64,000 bases of DNA, taken from the NCBI GenBank assembly GCA_033977485.1, contig CM066991.1, positions 51,128,850 through 51,192,849 on the forward strand, given 5' to 3'. The notes under the pieces are model-generated. The model saw only the letters and a list, made by a program, of their open reading frames with translations, was not told the DNA's origin and did not search any database. A program made the translations under genes and the position numbers. This DNA is from Hydrangea macrophylla. Its lineage: Eukaryota > Streptophyta > Magnoliopsida > Cornales > Hydrangeaceae. Shown here one piece after another: positions 43,321 through 55,298 of the stretch (position 1 is the stretch's first letter; the number at the start of each line of letters is the position of its first letter).

Positions 43321-44796
43321 GTCATGTTCAAAACATTATTGGTATGCTCGGATCTACTACTTATCAATTCTACAAATGCGTGCAAGAAAGGGGAACAAGA
43401 ATATTACCTTATGGTCTTGAACCCAATTTTGACTTTGTCTTCTTCCTTTAGTGTGTAGCAACTCCCACTAGGTTGTATTTACCCTTATGTCTCCTATGAA
43501 TGTCCCAGAGTGACAAGGGATGGTAGTAACCCTTACGGAGAGGATATAGAAAGTTGGGAAACCCTAAAACAATTTTTGCAGCTTTATGTGAATGAAAATG
43601 ATGATCGCTTACTATTCTATATGTAGCTTCCCTATTTATAGATTTCCAAATTGACTTTAGAGTTCAATCGATCGAAACTCTTTTGATCGATCGAACGTTC
43701 GATCGCTCGAAACAAGTTTGATCGATCGAACTAAATTAGAGCTCAATCGATCGAAACAAGTTTGATCGATCAAACCTTTAATCTATTGAAACTCTTTTAA
43801 TTGATTGGTTCATCATCCTCATATGTCTTTCCAAGCATTCTGGCAGAGCTAAGAGTGGAACCTCCAAGGTTTTTCATTGTTAGCTCAGACCAATTTGTTA
43901 AGTCCCATGATCAAACTCTTTAATCAGCAAATTAACTAACTGATCAGTTAAAGTTTACTCCACTATAAAATGATAACTGCACTTCAACACAAAAGGATAA
44001 ATCTGAAGTGATAGCTAGACTTGTATGGTGTACTAATGTCCCTCTACCGCCAACATTCATAATCATATTTGGAAGTTGGATAAGTGTTACTGATAACTTA
44101 AATAATGATTACATCTTTCATTCCTTGAGTCTCATTCACCTCTCATGATTACCAAGCATGTTGATAATTACATATCAACAAAACTATAGTTCTTAGTAAT
44201 CAACTTGGTGACATTGTATTTCCTCTTTATCAGAGGGTAGATTCTATCTTGACAATATATGTTCACAATCCTATGAATATGACATACCAAGATACCCAGG
44301 TGTTGATCTTACATGACCTCACTGATTGGTAAGTCAAAGCAATTATATCCATAGTCTGTGTCCATAATTATTTCAAGATTGAGAACATGTACCTTTTACA
44401 AGTTATGAGTTCCTATCAACTGTTGACAGATTTATATGTCAATAAGAATCTCATGTTCCGTCATTCCACTATAAGCACCATCATATTAACTAAAAGTCAT
44501 ACTTTAGTGATTAAGATTCATCATTCCATCCAATGGTAGTAAATGACGCTATAGTGTATACCTGATGAGATATCCAGTCTCACCATCCACTGTGACAAGT
44601 TCTAAGTATCAAAGGATAGTAATTCATATCTCACATATATGTATCACATACATACACGAGTTACTTACTATGATACTTAAGGATTTCGACAATCATCTCA
44701 TGAAAAACATACATAATGAAATATAAACTGATATCCATATATAAAATGCCAAATGTCAAATACATAAAGACTGGGTTTGAGGGCACAATCCCAACA
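43321..44796 (-). mobile_element. Copia-2 3' LTR
   Basis: The right edge CAATCCCAACA is followed on the plus strand by ATCTCCCACTTGC, i.e. a minus-strand GCAAGTGGGAGAT polypurine tract next to TGTTGGGATTG. The body aligns with the Copia-1 LTR (GATACCCAGGTGTTGATCTTA at about 44290). The left edge is uncertain and probably truncated. Minus-strand TATAAATA lies at about 43631-43638, with TCGATCGA palindromes at 43655-43805 just upstream of it. Confidence 0.7.
43631..43805 (-). promoter_or_regulatory. Copia-2 LTR promoter: TATA box plus palindrome cluster
   Basis: On the minus strand, eight or so imperfect CGATCGATCGAA palindromes (43655-43805) lead directly into TATAAATAGGG. The arrangement mirrors the Athila LTR and the Athila internal promoter. 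Confidence 0.55.
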
Positions 44797-45072
44797 ATCT
44801 CCCACTTGCACTCATAACCTATTACATCTAACACCTAGACTATCTAGATGACAATCAAAGACTTTCTATGGAAAAGCCTTTGTAAATGGATTCTTAAGAT
44901 TGTCAGAGGTGGTAATATTTGTGACAATCACATCTCCACGCTGGACTATATCTCGAATGAGATGATACTTCCTTTCTAAGTGCTTTCCCTTTCTGTTGTT
45001 CCTTGGCTCCTTAGACTGAGCCACTACCCCACTATTTTTGTAATATAGCGTAATAGGTGACAATGATGCTGG
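44797..45072 (-). pseudogene. Copia-2 RNase H C-terminus
   Basis: The minus-strand reading SPITLYYKNSGVVAQSKEP, HLERKYHLIRDIVQRGDV and SDNLKNPFTKAF is the end of Copia RNase H. It is cut at 45072 by LTR M. The open frame that continues across the junction into M (to 45213) is a chance fusion. Confidence 0.85.
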
Positions 45073-47448
45073 TGTCGAGCCCGCGCCATCGAAATAGACC
45101 AGCTGATGGTATGGGCCCAGCTTCCTGAGGTGGGTGAAATGCAACTTGATTTTTTTGTTGGAAAAGGTGAAAAGAGTATGGTAGGGCCTATTTGGAATAT
45201 TCAGAGTCCCCACCTAACATTTAGGGTGTTAGGGCCTTGCAAAGACAAATAAAGAAATTCATCTTTGACTTTTAAAAAACAGCTTTGAGAAAAGTGAGCC
45301 CTTTAAAAGTGTGACTCTGAATAGCCATGCAAAAACCAAAGATTTTGAGATGGGTTCAGGGACTCGATTATGTTGAGGGAAGGTGTTAGGTACCCTTGAA
45401 CATCCGTGCAAGCACGATTGTTGATTCTAGTGGTTTTCATGATAATGGGGCATAAATGAAAGATAATAGAGTGTCAGAATGTACAAGAAATAGAAAAAGA
45501 TGTGGTTATGGCCACACCCACGTATCTCAAGTCGAGAATCAGGCCGTACATTGTTCTGTGCCTTGTATGTGTGAATATGTGCAAGTGTTTTGAAAAATTT
45601 GATCGATCTAGACCATGCAAATAGGAAGTAGTATTTTGAGCAAAAGATGAAGTAGCTAGGATCTTTAACCTATACGGTGTAGTCCTAGACTTTAACCTTT
45701 GAAGTATTGAGGTTTGAAAAGTGATTTGAGTGAAAAATGGTGTAACTAGGAATTTTGAAAAGTGATTGAGATTGAAACGAACTTATGCAAGCAAGTGAAG
45801 AATGAAATGTTCTTTTTTTTTTGTATTTTTTTTCTGTTCTTTTATTCCTATGCCGGAAGTAAGGGTCGGTGCCCAACCTGTAAGAAAATATGAGAATGTA
45901 CATGTAGGATAAGAAAACTTACTTGACTTTACCTATGTTGCTTGGAGATCTTGAACAAGGGAGGCATTTGAGTTGAGGGATGTCCATATTTTTTGGTATT
46001 TTCTTTTTCTTATTTTTTTTGGAAGAAAGGGCCAGTGTCCAAATGATTGAAAAGAGATTTTTTCTGTACTTTATTTTGTGTCGGAAGTAAGGGTCGGTGC
46101 CCATTAAGAGGGAGAAGACTTGCCTATCTTACCTGTATTATTTGCAGATTCCAAGTAAAGGTGGCATTGGAGTTTTATTTTGAGAAAGTCCACTTTTTGT
46201 ATTTTTCTTTTTGTCTTCTTCTTCTTCTTCTTCTTCTTTTTTTTTTTTTTTTTTTGTATTTTTGTATTTTTGATTTTGTACCGGAAGAAAGGGATGGTGC
46301 CCAAGTTGATTGAAAAGTGTGATGTTCGAATTTCCTTTTTATTAAACTTATTGAGAAACTTGATAAGTTAGGAGTATTTGGAAAAAGAAAAAAATAATGT
46401 TTTTTTGTTTTCTTTCAGTTTTTTGGCAGATTTGAGTTGAGTATTCCGAAAATGGAATGGAGGGGTCTCGGTGCTTCTAATTTTATGAAATTTTGAGGGA
46501 AGGCTCCCAAATGAGTCTAGTTTGAGTGGGAGAAAACTGTTTTGCAATGTCTTTTATAAATTGGGAGAAATTGAATTTAGAAGCACCCTTACTCAGAATC
46601 AGAGACTGCACTGTCGACCGAAAGTAAATGAATTTTTACGAAAATTTAATGATTTGTCAAATATCTAGAAATATTCATTGAGATAGGTAAGAGGATAAGA
46701 TTAATGAGAAAAATAACAATAGAGTAAAACAAAATCTTTAAAGTGTCCAAAAGGAGGACGTTATTGAGCAAGCCTACTGTGATGTTTCTGACAGATTGTA
46801 TGCCTTGTGTATTTGTGCTTTGAAAATGGGTCGTATGATTTTTGTAAATTTTGAGAAAAATCATAGGAAACTATCATTGAGTTGGGAACACTCTCCAATT
46901 GGTCTCATTTGATTTGATCAAAAATGAATTCATGATGAATTTTTTATCATTATCACAGCAGTGGGCTTTGGCAAGCAGGGGCTATTTTTGTGCTTCAATG
47001 GTGTAGTGAAGAGGATGAAGATGGAGAAAGGACAAATGAGGGAGGGCCAAACATGGTCTTAGAGGGGAGAGAGGCTACTGTTCCCCCCCTCTAAATAAAT
47101 CTGCAATGGCCAATTATATAGGCAAACGAGAGCATCTTCTCCTCTCTTTTTTTTTTGTTGAAAGCACTCTCCACTTAGAAAAAGGGAGAGACCACTTACT
47201 TTTTTTTTTGTTTGCTTGCTACTTTTTTTTTCCTTTTCCTTCCACCGAGATGTCTCATTCAGTTTGTGGAGGGATAACCATGTACGTACGGTGCATGCGA
47301 AATTGTTGACCCTTTGACCCCATAGCTATGACTTACAATATTTTTCCCATTCGAGGTCAGATTGGGATGATTCAAAAAGTGATAGGCTCGTGTCAACGAG
47401 CACTTTATTTTGAAATGATTGGGTTGGGGAAAAAATGGGGTGTCTACA
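45073..47448 (-). mobile_element. 3' LTR of Tat-like element M
   Basis: The plus-strand edges are TGTCGAGCCCGCGCC and ATGGGGTGTCTACA (2376 bp). On the minus strand it starts TGTAGACACCCC, preceded by the purine tract AAAGAGGGGCAGC at 47449-47461. Flanking GCTGG (45068-45072) and GCTGC (47449-47453) are not a proven duplication, because the right side is element interior. Contains TATATAA at 47114-47120 (minus strand), four copies of a CGGAAGNAAGGGTCGGTGCC word (about 45853, 46020, 46081, 46279) and a CTT microsatellite plus T run at 46214-46256. Confidence 0.75.
47114..47120 (-). promoter_or_regulatory. TATA box of LTR M
   Basis: TATATAA on the minus strand in the context CGTTTGCCTATATAATTGG, sharing GTTTGCCTATATA with LTR L. 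Confidence 0.55.
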
Positions 47449-48523
47449 GCTGCCCCTCTTTGTCATGTTTTGTGAAGTAAATTGGGACAAAGATAAGGAG
47501 ACACCCATTTTTGCCTCAACTCTTTCTTGAAACGTTTTTTTTTGTTTTTACAAGAAGCATGTACAAGAATACGAATGATCTCAAAGTCTGTTCGAGATTC
47601 CTATGTATCTTATGTAGAGAAGACTCAGGATGAGCGTATTTCAAGTGAGTAACGCCATGATTGGCGAAGAGTGAATTGACGTGCCAGAATAGGCAAGTGA
47701 GTGGTGTGCCAAGGTAGGTAGCTGGGGATTGGGAATACTGCCAGTTTAGGCAAATAGCTCCGCTGGGGATTGAGAATGTTACTAGAATGGGCAAATGAAT
47801 CTGTTGGGGATTCATGTGTGAATTGAACAAAAGAGGAATGGTGTAGTCAAGAAGTGCGTAACCGCATATTCTCGAACTTTAATCGAGAATGTAGTAAAGT
47901 GAGGGTACGGTCGAGCTCTTAAAGTTGCCTACGTATCTCCTATCGGGAGAATCAGACCGTGCACAGTTCGTGCGAATCTGGATAGCTGAGAGATGGTGAG
48001 AGATGATGTAGTCGAGAAGTTCCAAGCCACGTAATCTTGAAATTTAACCGAGAACATAAAAGTAAGGGTATGGTCTAGCTCTTAGAGCTGCCTACGCATC
48101 TCTCGTCGGGAGAAACAGACCGTGCGTAGTTTGTGAAATGAATAGGATGCCATGCTAGGATCGTGAAGAGCAAAATGCCACGACAGGGCGTGATTACAAT
48201 GGATTTGAAAGAGAAAAATTCCAAGGATATGAGAGAGCAAAATGCCACGTGGGGCATGATTGCTGTGGATATAGACTGGAAAAATATGAGGATATGAGAG
48301 AGCGAAATACCACATGGGGTGTGATCGCTGTGAGATAGGAGAGCAAAAATGCCACGTGAGGCGTGAATGCTTTAAGATATAGACTGGAAAAATGTGATAC
48401 GCGTGATTGCCATGAGGATATGAGAGAGCGAAATGTCACGTGGAGCGTGATCATTGTGAGGCACGAGAGCAAAATGCCATGTGGCGCGTGATTGTTATAG
48501 ACTAGCAAAATGCGATACACGTG
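47449..48523 (-). other. Element M interior (3' non-coding)
   Basis: No gene. Starting from the purine tract at 47449-47461, the stretch holds TACGTAGGC-type motifs (plus-strand GTTGCCTACGTATC at about 47935 and CTGCCTACGCATC at about 48089) and then a tandem array at 48160-48523. It is abruptly replaced by LTR B at 48524. Confidence 0.65.
48160..48523. repeat. Tandem array with repeated CACGTG (G-box) words
   Basis: A unit of about 55-70 bp, built on GAGAGAGCGAAATGCCACGTGGGGCGTGATTGC-like wording in shortened and altered forms, repeats six or seven times. Perfect CACGTG palindromes occur at 48246, 48353, 48437 and 48518, the last touching the LTR B edge. Confidence 0.75.
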
Positions 48524-48822
48524 TGTAGACACCCCATTTTGTTGGCTATCAAATTTAGGAGACCCATACCTTGGTTGTTCACAATGATTGAAGGACTCAA
48601 AAGGACTCATGGAAGTTAGTTCTATCTTTCAAAATGTTCAAAAAGTAGTACTAATGACCAAAATGCCCCTTGAAGCCCAAATACTCCCAGATTTGGACCA
48701 AAAGTTCTGAAAACACGCTAAATCGTAAGGAAAGTAATAAAATGAGTTTTAAAGCAAAATCAGTTGAAATTGTCAGCTCCCAGAAACCCCCAAAAGTCCA
48801 GGAAGTTCCCGGAAAGTCCTCA

Positions 48823-49041
48823 TTGACCTGTTTGACCCAAATTTGACTAGGTTTGACCAGAGTTTGACCAAAATCATTCGAACTCTCTAGAAAGCTTTGA
48901 GATCATTCTAGATTATGTGAAATGATACTAAAATGAGTTTAAAAAAAAATTGGATGAAAACGTCAGCTCTTGGGAGCTCCCAGAGGTTCCCAGAACTTCC
49001 TAGAGATCCCAGGTTTGACCGATTTGACATAAAAGTTGACC
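48823..49041 (+). promoter_or_regulatory. W-box-like cluster in LTR B
   Basis: Eight TTGAC cores (six of them TTGACC) lie at 48823, 48832, 48843, 48852, 48863, 49015, 49024 and 49036, in two groups that belong to an imperfect tandem duplication. TTGAC(C/T) is the recognition core of WRKY factors. Their use here is inference. Confidence 0.55.
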
Positions 49042-49560
49042 TTGAAACCAGAGTGCCATGTCAATTTTCAAACATTTTTCATGGATAATAGAGGTCAATA
49101 CCTTTCCAACGGTATATTGCACTTAATTTTTGGATTCAAAACGAATTTGTTATGAATTTTTTAAGGTAAAAAAGACGATCAAATCGGCTTTTATCGCGAA
49201 TACTGCAAAACTTTTCAAAGTGATCTAACTCTGAACTATTTTTTATGAAAATAAGACTCCATTACCTTTCTAACGGTATATCACAAGCTCAATTTGGAGT
49301 TCGTACGCATTTTTTGTGAATTTCGAACAAAATAGATCCTTTTCGCGAATACCGGAACCTCTGGGGGCCTAAACAGCATTATCTGGACATTGGAGGAGCA
49401 GTGCCACCGCGACACTCTCTCCCAGAACAGTCCATATTTGTAAATTATTTTGGGGGTCCAATTTGATTAATTAAAAACCAAAACGACGTAGTTTCTTGTT
49501 CACAAATGTTTAGGACCAATGGGAGCACTTTCTAAATTCCAAAACCACCCCAAATTGGCC

Positions 49561-49568
49561 TATATAAA
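49561..49568 (+). promoter_or_regulatory. TATA box of LTR B
   Basis: TATATAAA in GGCCTATATAAACGCCC. Transcription would start near 49590, giving an R-U5 part of about 2.8 kb. Confidence 0.65.
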
Positions 49569-52368
49569 CGCCCTTGACTTCTCATTTTGGGGGGTGCAAA
49601 TACAAAGCTTAGAGAATGTTGTAGAGAGAAAGGTTGTAGAGATAAGGTTAGGACAGTGAAAGTGAGCTTTCACCTCTTGATTTCCAACAAGAAAGTGAGT
49701 TTACAACTTTGTTTTTACTTCATTCCTCTTTACTTCATATTCAATACACCCAACCATCATTTTAGTGAGTATTTATGAGATCGGAAGCTACTTCCATGTC
49801 CAAAGTCATCATATTTGAGTGAAACATCAAGCTACAAGTCCATAATCTCATTGAATATCATCTATTGATTACTTACTTGCTTGTTGCATATTATGCTCAT
49901 CTCTTCTTAATCTCATTTCTTTTTTGATTTTCTTTATTTACTTAGTAGTTCATCATCATCTAGACGATGACATGGTGTTTGAGGTGAGTGAATCCTTATG
50001 GATAGTAGCTCTTGACCTAAAAAACATGGTTGATAGATGATGACCATGACTTCAATACATTCCTATGTATTCTTGAAGTCACATTCAAAATGAAAACAAA
50101 TCTCTCCAACAATCTTGGAGATTCTTGATATGAGTTTAATAATGATATTCAAAGAGGACATAATCCCAGTTTGATGTTAAAATATGCTTTCAAAACCCTC
50201 TATTTCAAAACCCCTCTAAAACCTCAACATTTGAATTCCAAGAAATAAACCTTGTTCTTTTCCAAAAATCTTCAAAATAGTGAATGATCTGAGTTTAAAG
50301 ATTTCTCTAGAACTCAATATTCCAAGGGTGATTACAAGACCACTTGGAAAATATTCCTAACTCATTATAGAACACCCATGATTTTTGGTTTGACCTAAAA
50401 ACACTTGGACGGGTTCCATTTTAGTCCAAACATTCCTTCTAGACATTCAGTTTTTACTGTCACAGCAGCTAGGTTGAATTTCAACTTATTTTTTAGACAA
50501 CTTTTCCAAAATGGGTGGTGCCAACTTATTTTTACCTTGAACTTCAGTGTCTTAGGGAACTTTTTGTATGATATGGGCCTCTAGATGTTTTGTTTTTATT
50601 TTCTAATATTTTTCAACATTTCAGTCAACAGTACGAATTCTGTTTCTGAGTAACCTCTATTGTTTATCTGATTTCTCCAAATATGTAATAGTTATTGAAG
50701 TTTTGCTTTTTGAAATGTGTTCTAGACACAAGGATGACCTCTATAAAAACCATGCATTGAAAACATTCCTAACCTAACTTTTCCAATTTTACAAAATCAA
50801 CTCATTGTTCTATCCACTATTCACAGAAAGCATACCTTTACTTTCATTCTTTGATTTGATACTTATATGCACTCCAAATTAGTTCATATCTTAGGAAGTA
50901 GTCAATACTACATTTGTACATGTCCTATGATGATTTTCTTCATGCATTCATGCATGCCTTAGACTTCTAAGTCACTTTATAAATCTCATGAACACTTGCA
51001 CACTACAACCTTTGCACATTTTGGGTTTTTGTGACTCCTAATCTAAGAAGATTAAAAGGAATGAACTTGATCACACGCTCATGCTTCCCCTCGATCTAAT
51101 CTTCCTTTCTCATCCGTCCCAGGGATTGGGAGATCTTCTTTTCTCAAAGATTAACACGCATCATACTAGCTTGTTAAGCATATTTTGATTTTTTTGATTA
51201 TTTGTTTCAAGAACAATTCATGTTCCCTTTAGATTAGGAAAACTTGATTACTTGATGTGTGATTAGATGTTTTTTTTCCTAGGTTTGTTTGTGTGATCTT
51301 TTACTTTTGCATTGTGTGATATTTGGCTTAGATCTTATGAATGATATCTTATCTTTTGATCTTCCATTTCAAGATTCTTATGTGATGTAATATACTATCA
51401 TTGTATTAATCGTCGAACCAAACATAGTATAAGATGATTATTTGGATGCTAATTGAGGCCCGTCGAAAGACGGGGTGAGTTAAGGGTGTTTTAGTTGTGA
51501 CAAAGTGATGTGAACCCGTGGAATTGATATTCCGTGAACCCACGATCAGATTGTAAATAACCCATGAAAGCCAATAATCAAGCCACAAAGATGATCTAGA
51601 CCCGTTGAAATCCTGTTTCAAGAACCCAGACTTGGTGTGAACGCCACAAAGGGAATGCCTTTGATAAGTTCAGATTGTTCAATCAAGAACAAGAAGAGAA
51701 AACTGAATTCTCTGAGAAGAATAATATTCATTCACATAACCTCCTCTTAAAACTGCTACAAGAGTGTTTTATATCTAATAACCCTAGGGCCTAAAAGGCC
51801 TTCAATAAAAATAAAAGAAATGGGCTGGAGGTACTCAAGCCCAAAACAACTAAAACTTAAAGCTAAATAGATGTCCAATTAATGAATGAAATAGGCCCAC
51901 ATGCCCAAAACCAGCGAACATAAATAAAATACCCTAAGTGGCTTGTATCACATGGATTAAAGCTGGTTTCTCTTCTTCCAAGCCCATCTTGAATGTTGAA
52001 GTCTTGCTTGAAACATTTGCAAATTCAGCCCAAGTGGATTATACCAATCCTTGCATTGCTTCCTTGATCTTCTTAGCTCTTGATCTTGTGATTGGCCCAT
52101 TTGGAACTTGTAAGGGGTCGGCTTTAAGACTCGGTCCATCATGGTGCCCATCACAAAGACTCCTACCTCTCTCGTACCAAAACCCCAAGCCAAGTTATTT
52201 GGTTATGAAAGGCTGGTGCCCCTTATCCGTTTGGGTGAGTCAAAATTAGGTTTCTTGGTTCCTTAAAGACCAAGTGGCGACTCTGTATCTGTTTTCAACA
52301 GACCTCCCTTTTCATTTAAAACAATTTCAAACAAACAAGAAGTGGAAGGCCAGTCCCGTGTGTCCACA

Positions 52369-52390
52369 ATCTAGTGACTCTACTGGGGAT
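52369..52390 (+). other. Primer binding site of element B
   Basis: ATC spacer then TAGTGACTCTACTGGGGAT. Compared with the element L site (TGGTGACTCTGCTGGGGA), two G-to-A differences are seen, and the T-arm complement present in L is absent. Confidence 0.8.
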
Positions 52391-53736
52391 TTTTATTTTA
52401 AAACAAAATAATACAGAGGTTTGACTCATAAGAAGCATCCTTAAAATCATCTTTTTACTGTGTCTGATTCACCGTATTGCACTTCTGCATTTTTCCTCCG
52501 ATTGTGTTTGAAATGCCGCACTAATATTGTTCAGTCTTGCTGTGCCAGGGCACAAGTCACCATTGATACCGTACCTTTCAAGGTATATCAAAAAGAGTAA
52601 AAACCTCCGTACTGTCTCTCTGACGGTATATTCAATATTGGAACTCTCGTCAATGGACCCTCTTTGACTAAATCCAGCCTTTGCATACAGATTCCTGTGA
52701 AACCTTTCATAGGACTATTCATTTATCTTTTTAGATAGGACAATGTGATATAACTACTGTATGCCCTGATGGGATTACCTACGCGGTGTAAATGCTTATG
52801 TGGCATGGGATAGGCCCTCTTTATTATGATTCCCAAGGCAATCGCTCATATGTGACCAAATTGAGTTTACCTACCTAGGAACCATGGTAAGGATGTCCGC
52901 TTCATGTTCATGAAGATATACACCGCAAACCTTGTTTGTTGGTCCTAAGACATAGGAGTATGAAAACTTGGTAGACAGTATGATCAACGTCATATTAACC
53001 AGTTTCTCCCAGGAACTCTATCCAAATCTCCTAGATTTCCTAGATATAACCAGTTTCTCCCAAACACTCTGTCCATATATCCCAGAAACATCCAAATACG
53101 ACCAATTTCTACCAGAAACTCTGTCTGACTCACCCAGACGTAACTAGTTTCTCTTAGGAACTCCATCCAAATCTCCTAGATTTCCCAAATATAATCAGTT
53201 TCTCCCATAAACATCCAAATATGACCCATTTTTCCCAGAAACTCTGTCCGACTTACCTAAACGTAACCAATTTCTATTTGGATATCCCAGATATACCCAG
53301 ATATAACCAATTTTTCCAGAAAACTCTGTCCAAACTTCTCAAAATATCCTGGAAACCCTCGTTATCCCTTGGTGATCATACTGGAAAGTAAAGTTAGCAC
53401 ACTCTGGGTGGCTAGGACCTTTTTTGCTTAACTGCTGTCTGCTAGAAGTAGGAGCATCATGTAGATTAGGGCTCACATCCGCTTGCTTGTCTCATATGCA
53501 TGCACCATTCCTTTCAGTCTGCACGCACTATTTCAGTCAGTCTGTACACAAGCCAGTCCATGTTTTTTAACATCACTATCGTTGTCTGTCCGAAGTTGTC
53601 ACTTCCAGAATTTGATATAATCCTCTCAAATCTGTAGGCCACTATAGATCCCCAAAGTCAGCAGCTAGGATCCTCATCTTGGGTCAGAAATTCAAATAAT
53701 CGTTTGGTCAGAATCAGCCTGACAAGTTAATTCAGC
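52391..53736 (+). other. Leader of element B with about 50-bp tandem repeats
   Basis: No gene before ATG 53737. Between about 52998 and 53350, units reading ACCAGTTTCTCCCAGAAACT, then CTGTCCAAAT and CCCAGA, repeat about seven times with a period near 45-55 bp. The stretch 52440-52560 resembles the leader of element L. Confidence 0.75.
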
Positions 53737-55132
53737 ATGAACCAGGAAGAGCTAGAAAATAAGGTTACTGAGTTGGGAGCAACCATAAGCCAGCAGTCCG
53801 GTAGCCTGGCCTAAGTTTTGAAGTTTATAGAAGAATTGAAACAGTAGCAGCCACAGTACCCACCTGGGTTCCCACCACCACCATTGTCGGGGTTTGTGCC
53901 GCCTCCCATCGCTATACATGAGAATAATGGGGAAGAAGATTGGTTTCAAGGGGTCCCACCACCTGCATATGTGAAAAAGCTTCAGGAGAAAATGGACAAA
54001 GTCGACAAGCTAGAAAGTATATTGAGGAAGAGCAAGGAGGTTGATGATTACATGTTGGACCTGGAAGGGCTTTTCGAGCCTGTTAAGCTAAAGTTGCCAA
54101 AAATTTTCAAAATGCCCGCCATTGACCGTTTTGATGGAACTGGGAATCCGAAAAGCCATATAAAGCTGTGTATGAGCATCTTCTAGTCAATGGGCTGCAG
54201 TCATGAACATATTGCAATGCTGTTCCCATAAACCCTTACAAAGTCTGCAGTATCATGGTTACTTACCTTGGAAGCCTCCAAAACTCGGGCATGGGAAGAC
54301 ATTGATCGGGTATTTGTCGATCACTATTCTTACAATCAAGTGTTAGATGTCACGATCAGGGATTTGGAAACTACCTGGCAAAAAAACAATGAGTCCTTCA
54401 TTGCATTCCTAAGTAGATGGAGGAATAAAGTGGCCCAAATGACCCACTGGTCAATTGAGAAGGAACAAGTGAGAATGCTAATCCAAAATCTGTAACCGTT
54501 CTACCATGAGAAGTTATTCTATCAATCCATCTCCACTTTCGAGGAACTGTTCAAAGTTGGAACTCGAATTGAAGATGCTATTAGGGAAGGAAAGATTAAG
54601 AAGAAAGAGCCTCTGAGTCAATCGAAAAGGCCCAATTACTCCCGCAACACTCCGGATGTCAATGCCCTTAGCAGTCAACCCATGGCATATCCTCCTAGGT
54701 CGTACCAACCCTCCAAACAAGCAAACTCATCCAATCGTCCTTTCCAGAAAAAGCCTCCTTGTAGTTTTGCCAAGCTAGAGATCTCCCTGTCCTGAGCCTT
54801 AGACCGTATCCTCAAAAAGGGCAACCTCCAACTGCAGTAACCTCGAAATACCCCGCCATCACCAAGCTGTGACATGTCCAAACATTGCACCTACCACCAA
54901 GCCCCTGGCCACAACACCGATAATTGCATATGCCTCTGCCATGATATCCAAGACCCCATTGACCAGAATATCATTGAGCCACCACCAAAGTAGCCCCATG
55001 TTACCTAAAATCCCCTGCCAAACCACCAAAATATCAATCTCATCAAATTTGACCCCGTATCCTTCAACCCTGTCGCCTATATCACCCCCTTAAGACACCC
55101 CTTACCCCTCATCGACATATCAAAGTTTTAGG
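53737..55132 (+). pseudogene. Element B gag with nonsense codons
   Basis: From ATG 53737 (MNQEELENKVTELGATISQQ) the frame can be followed through a proline-rich segment, LKLPKIFKMPAIDRFDGTGN (about 54090), EASKTRAWEDIDRVFVDHY, MTHWSIEKEQVRMLIQNL and EELFKVGTRIEDAIREGKI. A histidine/cysteine motif CTYHQAPGHNTDNC near 54880-54925 matches the Tat gag knuckle. About ten stops interrupt an otherwise continuous reading. Nearly all are one C-to-T step from Q or R codons, so loss was by point mutation rather than rearrangement. Confidence 0.85.
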
Positions 55133-55298
55133 GAATTTACCTGATTCAAGGGGAGGATGATGAATGGCAGCAGTAGGTAGATGATGAACAAGATTTGTTC
55201 TTTCTGGAAGAACATGATCTAGGGGCAGTAGACCTCAAATGGTATGATCCTAATAAAAAAGTGATGCCTCTATCTGGAATTGGCCGGAAAAACTATTT

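Larger units (their letters stand above)
48524..52368 (+). mobile_element. 5' LTR of Tat element B
   Basis: It starts TGTAGACACCCCATTTTG and ends GTGTGTCCACA, with the PBS beginning after a 3-base spacer. At 3845 bp it is long, as in Ogre-type Tat elements. TATATAAA lies at 49561-49568, about 1040 bp in. Upstream are W-box-like repeats, and paired blocks of about 165-190 bp are repeated (48735/48925; 49100/49264). The 3' LTR would lie beyond 64000. Confidence 0.75.

Noticed and set aside
43243..44796. Copia-2 LTR as the 5' LTR of Copia-1
   Set aside because: Its right edge is followed by a minus-strand polypurine tract and RNase H, which makes it a 3' LTR of a second copy. A tandem Copia array sharing an LTR remains possible.
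44866..45213. A 115-codon minus-strand protein taken as one gene
   Set aside because: Its N-terminal part is LTR M sequence and its C-terminal part is Copia RNase H. It is a chance fusion across the junction at 45072/45073.
46214..46256. CTT microsatellite plus T run as an insertion tail
   Set aside because: No target duplication or element body is associated. It is internal to LTR M and looks like simple-sequence expansion.
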